The position numbers and the translations under genes were made by a program. A stretch of 16,212 nucleotides of DNA from Oligoflexia bacterium. GTDB lineage: Bacteria; Bdellovibrionota; JAFGOL01. Each line of letters begins with the position of its first letter. Within the stretch, counting starts at the first letter, position 1. This document shows positions 7,867-14,410 of this stretch, in pieces. The stretch is from the NCBI GenBank assembly GCA_016926495.1, contig JAFGOL010000210.1, forward strand, positions 1 through 16,212, read 5' to 3'. The notes beneath the pieces are model-generated. The model did not search any database and was not told the origin of the DNA. It worked only from the letters and a program-made list of their open reading frames with translations.

Positions 7867-9117
7867 CTAACACCCGCAATCAAAAGGGATCACGTCAATG
7901 TTTTCTTCTAATTTATAATGATTTTCAGCCGGTGAAATAATAGCTCCCCTGGGAATATCCAGATGAGGGTATGTTTCCATGAAAGCCTTAATACCCCCGG
8001 TGTCCCTTTTGGACGGGTGGGAATTGGCTTTAATTTCAATTGGAAAAAACTTGTTATCCAGTTCCATGATAATATCAACTTCAGCGCCGGCCGCCGTTCT
8101 CCAGTGATACAAGCCGGGCTTAACGCCTGATAACGCTGATTGTTTAATAATTTCCATTACAACCGCTGATTCAAAAATATTTCCCCAATTAGGGTTGGAA
8201 ATTATAGAATTCTGAGACGTAATGCCCAGGCAATAACATATTAATCCGGCATCTGTTAAATGGCCTTTGGGTTTTGAAGTGACTCTTTTAGTCGTGTTCC
8301 CTGAAAAGGCAGGCAGTTCAATCCATTGAAATGTAGACGTTAATACCTGTAACCATCTGCTTGCGGTCTGAGGAGTTATACCCATTTCCCTGCCAAAGTG
8401 AGAATAGTTTATTTCATTTGCGGATGAAGCGGCACAAAGTTTAAAAAAACGGTTAAAAAGAGCATAATCGTTTAACTCAATAATTTGCCTGATATCACGA
8501 TCAATATATGTCCTTATATAGCTCATGAAAAAATCAGGTATAACGTCTATATCAATAAATTGGGCCTCAGGCAAAAACCCTCTCCATAATTGTTCAAACA
8601 GGGTAAACCTGGGTTTTTTATTTTTTTTGTTGTTTAACTGTCTGTTATTTAACCACTCATCGAGCCATAAGTTTTCAAAACCCGAACCCTGGATTTCAAA
8701 ATAGCTCAAACCTGATAGATCCAGAAAAACAGCCCTTCCTGCAAGACTTTCACTTAAATTTTTCATAACCTCCCATTGCTGAGAACCTGTTATAAAAAAT
8801 TGCCCGTTACTCCTGTTTTTTTCTAAAAACCTCTTAATAGAAGAAACAAGCCCGGGTACGTATTGAATTTCATCTAAAATAACCGGAGTATTTCTGTTCC
8901 GCAAAAATAAATCCGGATCAGATTTAGCACCTTCTATATCTTCCAGGGGATCAAATACAACACGGGGCAGATCGGGAAAAACATGTTCTAACAAGGTACT
9001 TTTTCCCACCTGCCTGGCTCCGGAAACTACAATAACCGGAAAATTACCGGCCAGTTTTTTAAGCTTCTTTTCCAGGAAGCGCGTTAAATAAATATGATTA
9101 TTTAAAAATTTAGCCAT
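7867..9117 (-). CDS. AAA-family ATPase with C-terminal DUF4143-type domain
   Basis: A 416-residue protein of the widespread, poorly understood AAA_14/DUF4143 class. Residues 25-140 hold the ATPase: Walker A GARQVGKST (33-41), Walker B VILDEIQ (79-85) and a sensor-1-like FFITGSQQ (107-114). Residues about 200-290 form a helical, winged-helix-like section (SSANEINYSHFGREMGI, TPQTASRWLQVL). Residues 310-365 show the restriction-endonuclease-like signature of DUF4143: Glu316 in IFESAVV, GAEVDII with Asp348, and IEIKAN with Glu361 and Lys363. Members are common in accessory DNA and their substrate is generally unknown; defence or nucleic-acid roles are often suspected but unproven. The gene stands alone, AT-richer than its neighbours, with its own promoter-like region. 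The tail IPFDCGC is intact, so it is full length. Confidence 0.9.
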   Translation of the reverse strand: MAKFLNNHIYLTRFLEKKLKKLAGNFPVIVVSGARQVGKSTLLEHVFPDLPRVVFDPLEDIEGAKSDPDLFLRNRNTPVILDEIQYVPGLVSSIKRFLEKNRSNGQFFITGSQQWEVMKNLSESLAGRAVFLDLSGLSYFEIQGSGFENLWLDEWLNNRQLNNKKNKKPRFTLFEQLWRGFLPEAQFIDIDVIPDFFMSYIRTYIDRDIRQIIELNDYALFNRFFKLCAASSANEINYSHFGREMGITPQTASRWLQVLTSTFQWIELPAFSGNTTKRVTSKPKGHLTDAGLICYCLGITSQNSIISNPNWGNIFESAVVMEIIKQSALSGVKPGLYHWRTAAGAEVDIIMELDNKFFPIEIKANSHPSKRDTGGIKAFMETYPHLDIPRGAIISPAENHYKLEENIDVIPFDCGC

Positions 9118-9159
9118 ATACCTTGTATTTTAATGATTAAATCATCATTTTGCAAGGTA
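9118..9159 (-). promoter_or_regulatory. Promoter with nested inverted repeats ahead of the DUF4143 ATPase
   Basis: On the minus strand, TTGCAA (9155-9150) and TAAAAT (9132-9127) are spaced by 17 bases (4 of 6 and 5 of 6 consensus matches). The spacer contains the 13-base palindrome ATGATttaATCAT (9133-9145). The whole element is bracketed by the 7-bp inverted repeat TACCTTG (9119-9125) and CAAGGTA (9153-9159), which overlaps both boxes and ends next to the start codon. This is a typical layout for an operator, so tight repression is likely. The repressor is unknown. Confidence 0.45.
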
Positions 9160-9167
9160 TTTTTTAC

Positions 9168-9402
9168 TTGTAGAAATCCTGCGGAGTAAAAAATAATTCT
9201 TAACTGATTTCCTGAATAATTCGCAAAGAAGCAAGGGCGCATGCGGAAGCTGATATTGTTACATGGAGTTAGACGCTGAAGCTTGCGGAAGCAAAGATTC
9301 AGCGGATTACTCCATGTCAATATCAGCGACAAATAGCCCGCAGCGGGTGCGTAATGAAGGAAATCAGTTAAGAATTTATATATACGAAGCAGGATTCTTG
9401 TG
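9168..9402. repeat. Large nested imperfect palindrome, MITE-like or structured element
   Basis: This fills most of the 302-base gap between the pilR-like gene and the ATPase gene. The best arm is 19 bp and perfect: AATTCTTAACTGATTTCCT at 9195-9213 against its complement at 9358-9376. Further in, ATTCGCA (9219-9225) pairs with TGCGTAAT (9348-9355) with one bulge. GCTGATATTG...CATGGAGT (9249-9269) pairs with ACTCCATG...CAATATCAGC (9309-9327). CGCTGAA (9274-9280) pairs with TTCAGCG (9298-9304), and the tip GCTT-GCGG-AAGC (9281-9292) closes it. Further out, GAAATCCTGC (9173-9182) faces GCAGGATTC (9389-9397). All pairs share a centre near 9286. No transposase, clear target duplication or ORF with a ribosome site is present. 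Confidence 0.75.
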
Positions 9403-9419
9403 TTTAGGGATAAAATCCT

Positions 9420-10820
9420 TTAATCCATTCCGTATTTTTCCAGCCTGTACCGCATTGACCTGAATGATATGCCCAGCAATTTCGCGGCGCGTTTTTTTAC
9501 CCCGCCCGTTTTGTTAAGGGCCTTGTTCAGCAGGTCCTTTTCTATATCATCGATTATTTTTTCAAGTTCAATACCGCCTTCGGGAATACTAATGTTGTGG
9601 CTGCCGGTTTTTTTAATACCTCCCTGGGCGCGAGAAATATTGTATATGTTGGGCGGAAGGTCCGCCAGCTTGATCTTGCTGTCAGTTGACAGCGCAACGG
9701 CCCTTTCTATTATGTTTTCAAGCTCACGCACATTGCCCGGAAACGGGTATATTTTCAGGGCGGAAAACGCGTCCTGTGTTATAAAGTCGATCTGCTTGTC
9801 GAGCTTTTTGGAATACTTTTCCGCGAAATGGTTGGACAGCATTATGATATCGTCCCCCCTTTCCCTGAGCGGAGGTGCCTGTATCTGTATAACGTTGAGC
9901 CTGTAATAAAGGTCTTCCCTGAAAAGACCTTTTGCCACCATCTCGTGCAGGTTCTGGTTGGTCGCGGTTATGATCCTTATGTCAATATGTATGTCGTCGG
10001 TGTCGCCGATCCTTCTTATGGTCCTTTCCTGCAACGCCCTGAGCAGCTTGACCTGCAGGTGTATGGGGAGTTCCCCGACTTCGTCGAGAAAGATGGTGCC
10101 GTGATTGGCGGTTTCAAAAAGTCCCACCTTGTCGGCAATGGCGCCCGTAAAAGAACCTTTCTTGTGACCGAACATTTCGCTTTCTATCAGGTTTTCCTGT
10201 ATGGCTCCGCAGTTCACTATTACAAAGGGTTTGTCCTTAAGGGGGCCGTTGTAATGTATGGCCCTGGCTATAAGCTCCTTGCCTGTGCCGCTTTCGCCGG
10301 TGATGAGGATATTGCTGGTGGTCTTTGAAACTATCCTTACCATTTCGTAGAGTGCTATCATTGACGGAGACGAACCGACAAAATCGCTGTAGCTGTATTT
10401 TTCCACAAGGTTTGACTGCAGTGTCTGGCTTTCCCTCGTGATGTTTCTTTTCTCAAGAGCTTTTTGGGTCAGGTTTATGAGGTGGTCAACCTTGAAAGGC
10501 TTTGTTATAAAATCGTATGCCCCGCTCCTCATTGCCTCTACTGCGTTTTCCGTTGTACCGTACGCGGTTATTATTATTATCTCGGTGCCGGGCGCGAGTT
10601 TTTTCAGTCTTATCAATGCCTCAAGACCGGAAATATGGGGCATCTGTATATCCAGAAAGATAAGGTCGAATTTATTTTCCTTTGCAAGCCCGAATGCGGC
10701 TATTGCCGAATCACAGGCCGTAACGGAAAATTTTTCCTTTGTAAAAAGCAGGTCCAGAAATTCCCTTATGCTTTCCTCGTCGTCAACGATCAGTATCCTG
10801 TTTTTGTTTTCATTGCTCAT
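9420..10820 (-). CDS. pilR: PilR-like sigma-54-dependent response regulator
   Basis: A 466-residue NtrC-class activator. The receiver domain (1-125) has the acidic pair Asp13/Asp14, phospho-acceptor Asp57 (FLDIQMP), Thr85 and Lys107 (FITKPF). The AAA+ domain (148-375) carries Walker A GESGTGKE (175-182), the sigma-54 contact loop as GSFTGA (222-227), Walker B GTIFLDEVGEL (241-251, Asp246/Glu247) and the R-finger region REDLYYRLNV. A Fis-type helix-turn-helix ends the protein (about 437-463, GGVKKRAAKLLGISFRSMRY). GSFTGA in place of GAFTGA, within HKKGSFTGAIADKVGLFETA, is the form I know from PilR proteins. With pilS and pilC immediately upstream, PilR is the best call; the usual PilR target is the sigma-54 promoter of pilA, which is not in this window. 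The start at 10820 has AGGAG seven bases upstream and lies inside the pilS end (11-base overlap). Confidence 0.9.
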   Translation of the reverse strand: MSNENKNRILIVDDEESIREFLDLLFTKEKFSVTACDSAIAAFGLAKENKFDLIFLDIQMPHISGLEALIRLKKLAPGTEIIIITAYGTTENAVEAMRSGAYDFITKPFKVDHLINLTQKALEKRNITRESQTLQSNLVEKYSYSDFVGSSPSMIALYEMVRIVSKTTSNILITGESGTGKELIARAIHYNGPLKDKPFVIVNCGAIQENLIESEMFGHKKGSFTGAIADKVGLFETANHGTIFLDEVGELPIHLQVKLLRALQERTIRRIGDTDDIHIDIRIITATNQNLHEMVAKGLFREDLYYRLNVIQIQAPPLRERGDDIIMLSNHFAEKYSKKLDKQIDFITQDAFSALKIYPFPGNVRELENIIERAVALSTDSKIKLADLPPNIYNISRAQGGIKKTGSHNISIPEGGIELEKIIDDIEKDLLNKALNKTGGVKKRAAKLLGISFRSMRYRLEKYGMD

Positions 10821-12294
10821 AAGTGTTCTCCTGTGGAAGTGTTACTGTAAAAGCAGCTCCCAGCCGTGAATTTTCAAGTTCTATTTTGCCTCCGTGCGCC
10901 TTTATGATGTTATTGACAATGGCAAGTCCCAGCCCGGTGCCCTGCTTTTTGGTGGTGAAAAAAGGTTCGAATATTTTAGGCCTTACATTTTCGGGCACCC
11001 CGGTGCCCTCGTCGCTCACGGTAACAGAGCAGATGTCTTTTTTACCCTTTATGGCGCATGTTATTTTTCCGTTGTCTCTGCTTGCGTGAACGGAGTTTAT
11101 CAGCAGATTGTCAAAGCACTGGGAGATCCTGTGGTAGTCGCCGTAACATATGTGCCTGTTTCCGTCATTAATGAATTCCACCGAAAGCTTTTTTTCTATG
11201 TAGCCCGTATGGCTCTGTATGCATTCGCAGCAGGTGGTCAGGAGTTGCGGCATGTTTATTATTTCGTCGCTTCTCCTGTCAGGGCTTGAGAACATCAAAA
11301 ATTCCTCTACAAGGTTATTGAGCCTCGAGGTTTCGCGCGCGATGATGCCGAGCAGCTTTTTGCCCTGCTCGCCGGTTGTAAATACAACCGGGTCTTTTTC
11401 AATAAGCTCACCGGCCCCCACAAGCGAGGCAACGGGATTTTTTATTTCGTGCGCCAGAATCGCGGTTATTGAACCTATTAATTTCAGCTTGTTGTATTCT
11501 TCCTCGTTGATTTCCTGTATGACATCCTGGCTTATGTCCCTCAGGATCATAAAACTGTACTTGGATGTTTCGATATAATGCACGTTAAGATAAGTATTCC
11601 CGTCCACCTGATACTTGTGCGGCTCAATGCTTCCGGCTTCCTTCAGATCCTCCAGCCTGCTTTTTATGTCGAACTTGTTACGGGCTATGTTTTTTGCGTT
11701 GTTGTTTATTGAAAGTATATTGTTATTCCTGTTCAGTATTACCATGCCTATTTTAAGGTTATTGATCAGGTTGTCGTTGAGCTTGCTTATTGACCGTATG
11801 TCCTTTTGGGTTTCCTCGTACTGGTTCCTGAAAAAATAGATTATGGCGGCAAAAACAAAAAAGCTCATGGTAAGCAGTACAAGGGTTTTAATTTCTGCGG
11901 GATTGCCGGAGATAAAGAACGTGGCTACAATTATTATTTCAGATAATACGGCGGAAATAAGTATTCCCGTATTTCTGAGAGTGTAAGACGTTATGAAAAT
12001 ATAAAGGGGCAGCAGCAGAGTGAACGGCGAATTAATCCCTCCCGTAAGATTAATAAGGATAAAAACATACAGGGAATCAAAAACAACAAACAGTATGTTG
12101 AGCGGCACGGATTTGAACCTGTTTCTGGCAGCCTTGAAAAGCAGCGGTAGTGATACCAGGGCCAGCGCGGTAAGCATGGTAACGTAATTGACGGATTCAA
12201 CGTCATTGTATGACATTAAAAATATCTGGATGGCTATTACGGTTACAAGCCTTCCGAAAACCAGGTTGTTAAATCTTCTGCTTTCGACCCTCAT
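10810..12294 (-). CDS. pilS: PilS-like membrane sensor histidine kinase
   Basis: A 494-residue integral inner-membrane kinase. About six hydrophobic segments fill residues 10-155, with the TGGINSPFTLLLPLYIF stretch (84-100) typical of PilS-type sensors. A divergent PAS-like domain follows (about 170-255, VILNRNNNILSINNNAKNI). The kinase core has phospho-acceptor His282 (ILAHEIKNPVASL), an N-box at FDNLLINSVHAS (394-405), G1 box VSDEGTGVPENV and FFTTKKQGTGLGLAIV. In known systems PilS senses pilin in the membrane and acts on PilR to control pilin expression. Six bases separate it from pilC upstream, and it overlaps pilR downstream by 11 bases, so the pair must be co-translated. There is no ideal Shine-Dalgarno, but AGGTAAGG within the end of pilC could serve the ATG at 12294. 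Kinase identity is certain; the PilS name rests on topology plus neighbours. Confidence 0.9.
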   Translation of the reverse strand: MRVESRRFNNLVFGRLVTVIAIQIFLMSYNDVESVNYVTMLTALALVSLPLLFKAARNRFKSVPLNILFVVFDSLYVFILINLTGGINSPFTLLLPLYIFITSYTLRNTGILISAVLSEIIIVATFFISGNPAEIKTLVLLTMSFFVFAAIIYFFRNQYEETQKDIRSISKLNDNLINNLKIGMVILNRNNNILSINNNAKNIARNKFDIKSRLEDLKEAGSIEPHKYQVDGNTYLNVHYIETSKYSFMILRDISQDVIQEINEEEYNKLKLIGSITAILAHEIKNPVASLVGAGELIEKDPVVFTTGEQGKKLLGIIARETSRLNNLVEEFLMFSSPDRRSDEIINMPQLLTTCCECIQSHTGYIEKKLSVEFINDGNRHICYGDYHRISQCFDNLLINSVHASRDNGKITCAIKGKKDICSVTVSDEGTGVPENVRPKIFEPFFTTKKQGTGLGLAIVNNIIKAHGGKIELENSRLGAAFTVTLPQENTYEQ

Positions 12295-12300
12295 TCCGCC

Positions 12301-13518
12301 TTACCTCATCTGGCTGAGAATGGTAAAAACAGGCATAAAAAAGCTCGTGAGTATCGCCCCGATAAGTATTCCGCCCAGGAGCAGTATCATGGGCTCTATA
12401 ACGGAGGAAAAAAATTTGCCTATTCTTTTCAGTTCGTCCATCAAAAACGGCGCGAGTTCGTCAAGCATGTCCGGAAGAGCTCCCGTGATTTCTCCGACGC
12501 TGAATACCTGGACGACCATGGGCTTGAACAGCTTGCTCCTGGCCAGGAAGGGTGCGATGTATTCGTTTTTCGACGCGGCCTCCCTTGCCTTTAGCAGCCA
12601 TTCCTCGTATATGTGGTTGCCGATTTTTTCGGTTGCAAGCTCAAGGGCCCTTTGCAGCGAAAGGTTCAGCCTTAAAGCCAGGCTTACGGTAAGTATGGTT
12701 TTGAGGGTATACGCAAGGTTGAACAGTTCGGACATTAAGGGAAGCTTCACAACAGTGCCGTCTACCCACAGTTTTAAAAGCCTGCTTCTGAACAGCAGGT
12801 ACGACGCAATGGCAAAGATAAAAAACAGCAGTGATAATATCGCCAGGTTTTCCTTAAGGATGCTGCCTATGGTGCTCATCGTAAGCAGCGATAAGGGTAT
12901 GGGCTGGTTGTACGTCCTGTATATAAGTTCAAAAACCGGGGCTATCCCGAGTACCACGATGAACAGCGCTATCAATATAATGGAGATGACCGCCAGGGGA
13001 TACAGGATCGTCCGCGTGGTGGACTTGTTGATTTCATTTTCCAGTTTGAAAAATGTCAGCCATTTTTCGAGGGCTTCCTCAAGGTTTCCCCTTAACTCTC
13101 CGGAAGCAGTAAGATTTAAAAACAGCGTGTCAAAATGATTGGGAAATTTGGCAAGGGCCTGCGAAAAAGTCATGCCCTTTTCCATGTTGGCAAGGGTGGT
13201 CCTTGCAACGTCCCTTACGAGCGCGGTGCCGCCCTCGGCGACCATTACTTCCAGGGCCTGTGTTATTGATAATCCGGACCTGAACATTACAAGCAGCTGT
13301 TTGGCGAAAAAAGTTTTCTCGGCTATGCTGAATGTTCCGGAAGGCTGCGTTATTTTTTTTACGCCCTTTCTGGCCGGCGCGGACTTTTCGGTTATTCTTG
13401 TGGGTCTTATTTTCTGCGAGCGCAGCTTGATCCTGAGTTCTGTTTCGTTTTCGGCGAACAATATGCCTTTTATTTTTTCGCCTTCCCTGCTTATACCCTC
13501 GTATGAATAATCAGGCAT
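12301..13518 (-). CDS. pilC: Type IV pilus inner-membrane platform protein PilC (GspF family)
   Basis: A 405-residue GspF/PilC-family protein, the normal length. It forms the cytoplasmic-membrane platform on which the assembly and retraction ATPases act. The N-terminal cytoplasmic arm has MPDYSYEGISREGEKIKGIL. Two T2SSF repeats follow (about 68-195 and 270-397). Each has the family signature: AKQLLVMFRSGLSITQALEV with SGELRGNLEEAL (139-150), then LKTILTVSLALRLNLSLQRA with VGEITGALPDML (341-352). Membrane segments lie at about 168-195, 226-243 and 373-397. It overlaps the stop of the PilT-like gene by eight bases and is followed six bases later by pilS. GspF of type II secretion is the alternative; adjacency to PilS/PilR-like genes favours the pilus assignment. 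Confidence 0.93.
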   Translation of the reverse strand: MPDYSYEGISREGEKIKGILFAENETELRIKLRSQKIRPTRITEKSAPARKGVKKITQPSGTFSIAEKTFFAKQLLVMFRSGLSITQALEVMVAEGGTALVRDVARTTLANMEKGMTFSQALAKFPNHFDTLFLNLTASGELRGNLEEALEKWLTFFKLENEINKSTTRTILYPLAVISIILIALFIVVLGIAPVFELIYRTYNQPIPLSLLTMSTIGSILKENLAILSLLFFIFAIASYLLFRSRLLKLWVDGTVVKLPLMSELFNLAYTLKTILTVSLALRLNLSLQRALELATEKIGNHIYEEWLLKAREAASKNEYIAPFLARSKLFKPMVVQVFSVGEITGALPDMLDELAPFLMDELKRIGKFFSSVIEPMILLLGGILIGAILTSFFMPVFTILSQMR

Positions 13519-14305
13519 GTTCGCCGGACCTCAGGCTGTTTATCAGAGTGCCCACCTTAATGTTAGTCCTGGACCGCTCGGGTCTTGTATTAAAAACGCT
13601 TTCGTTCTCGGAAATATGCAAAAATTTGTCTACGCCGAGCTTTTCTATGCAGTTGCTGTTTGTTCCGGCTATGACCAGTTTTTCCCTGGATATGTCAATC
13701 AAAAGCTCCAGCGTTGCAGGCAGCGTGCAACTTGGAACAACAAGCAGCCCGTAGTTTATCTGGCTGCTTAGCTCAAGCATCTGTTCTATGCCGGTACCGG
13801 GCCTGAAAAAGTTTGTAATATTCAGGTAATCGTCATTAATGGAGAAGAACTTGTTCTGCTCTATAATGTGTGCGTGTATGTTCCTTGTATTTACTATGTA
13901 TGAAACAATCCTGTACGCCTGGTAAAAACGCTTTTCTATGTTTGCCGAGCTTACCGCGATTATACCCGTTGCCGCAAAAGCCATTTTTTCCGTTACGGGA
14001 TCATCGTCCAGGTTTTCAACGGAAACCAGGGGCAGATGACGTATAAGAATATCGTCCGCGATCTTTGTAAGTAAAAAATCGCAGCCGTTGATATTGATAA
14101 TGATATTATCTCTTTCGGACAGGTATCTTTTCGTGATATCGTCAAGGCTGTCAGGACTCACGGGCAGCACACCGTTTAGATATGACTTCTGCGAATCCGA
14201 TATCAGTATGGGCAGGTGCCCCTTGCTGAGTATGATTTCCTTAAAGCCTTTTTCAACGCTGAAAAGCAGTATCTGTTTGAATGTGTTAAAACCTTCCCAC
14301 CCCAT
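13511..14305 (-). CDS. Degenerate PilT/GspE-like protein lacking ATPase motifs (pseudo-ATPase)
   Basis: This 264-residue protein (276 if read from TTG at 14341) aligns by eye with PilT along its length. LLFSVEKGFKEIILSKGHLPIL (26-47 from the TTG) matches the PilT N-terminal segment LAFSAKQGASDLHLSAG...P. TGIIAVSSANIEKRFY (125-140) matches RGLVLVTGPTGSGKST, so Walker A is gone. NTRNIHAHIIEQNKFF (151-166) matches TRHHHILTIEDPIEFV, with EDP now EQN. YGLLVVPSCTLPAT (197-210) matches DIILVGEMRDLETI, so Walker B is lost. EKLVIAGTNSNCIEKLGVDKF (220-240) matches GHLVFGTLHTTSAAKTIDRVVDVF, losing the His-box. It lies directly upstream of pilC, the pilT place in pilB-pilT-pilC orders, and overlaps it by eight bases. 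It cannot hydrolyse ATP by the usual mechanism and may regulate or scaffold the platform. The match is manual and remote. The ATG at 14305 fits the promoter better than the TTG. Confidence 0.7.
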   Translation of the reverse strand: MGWEGFNTFKQILLFSVEKGFKEIILSKGHLPILISDSQKSYLNGVLPVSPDSLDDITKRYLSERDNIIININGCDFLLTKIADDILIRHLPLVSVENLDDDPVTEKMAFAATGIIAVSSANIEKRFYQAYRIVSYIVNTRNIHAHIIEQNKFFSINDDYLNITNFFRPGTGIEQMLELSSQINYGLLVVPSCTLPATLELLIDISREKLVIAGTNSNCIEKLGVDKFLHISENESVFNTRPERSRTNIKVGTLINSLRSGEHA

Positions 14306-14312
14306 AACCGAA

Positions 14313-14341
14313 AGTCTAGCATTGGTGACAATTTTTGTCAA
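14313..14341 (-). promoter_or_regulatory. Promoter of the PilT-like-pilC-pilS-pilR operon
   Basis: On the minus strand, a perfect TTGACA (14341-14336) is followed after 17 bases by TAGACT (14318-14313, four of six matches). Transcription would start near 14306, at or next to the ATG at 14305, giving a leaderless or nearly leaderless message. The TTG at 14341 would then lie inside the -35 box and not be translated from this promoter. The 15-base dyad TGACAA-ttt-TTGTCA (14326-14340) overlaps the -35 and could be an operator. Confidence 0.45.
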
Positions 14342-14349
14342 AAAACAAA

Positions 14350-14381
14350 GCGGTTGACCGCGTTAATTGTTATACTATAAT
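14350..14381 (+). promoter_or_regulatory. Strong sigma-70-type promoter of the FecR-domain gene
   Basis: TTGACC (14354-14359) and a perfect TATAAT (14376-14381) are separated by 16 bases, the best promoter-like match in the window. The predicted start near 14388 leaves a leader of about 23 bases with GGAGG (14401-14405) before the ATG at 14411. The -35 lies inside the 12-base palindrome GCGGT-tg-ACCGC (14350-14361), a possible operator. The promoter is back to back with that of the pilus operon. Confidence 0.6.
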
Positions 14382-14410
14382 GATTGAATTCGTTAATTCC
14401 GGAGGTATTT

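Noticed and set aside
9168..9402. Integron attC site as an explanation of the palindrome
   Set aside because: It is too long, has too much continuous pairing, lacks proper core GTTRRRY/RYYYAAC boxes at the ends, and no integrase or cassette array is present.
9263..9463. Open frame of 66 codons within the large palindrome
   Set aside because: It has no ribosome site, its sequence is dictated by the hairpin, and it runs into the end of the pilR gene on the other strand.
12188..13138. Long plus-strand open frame (316 codons) opposite pilC and the start of pilS
   Set aside because: It is a shadow of a well-supported GspF-family gene; its product is Ser/Leu-rich with no recognisable domain and no ribosome site.
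13511..14341. A decaying pilT pseudogene
   Set aside because: The frame is intact with no stops or frameshifts, it overlaps pilC, and the substitutions lie in all motifs while the flanking hydrophobic pattern is kept. This fits a maintained divergent protein better than decay, though it is not proven.
14384..14410. Upstream ATG (14384) for the FecR-domain gene
   Set aside because: It lies at or just before the predicted transcription start, has no ribosome site, and would bury the signal peptide; GGAGG at 14401-14405 fits the ATG at 14411.
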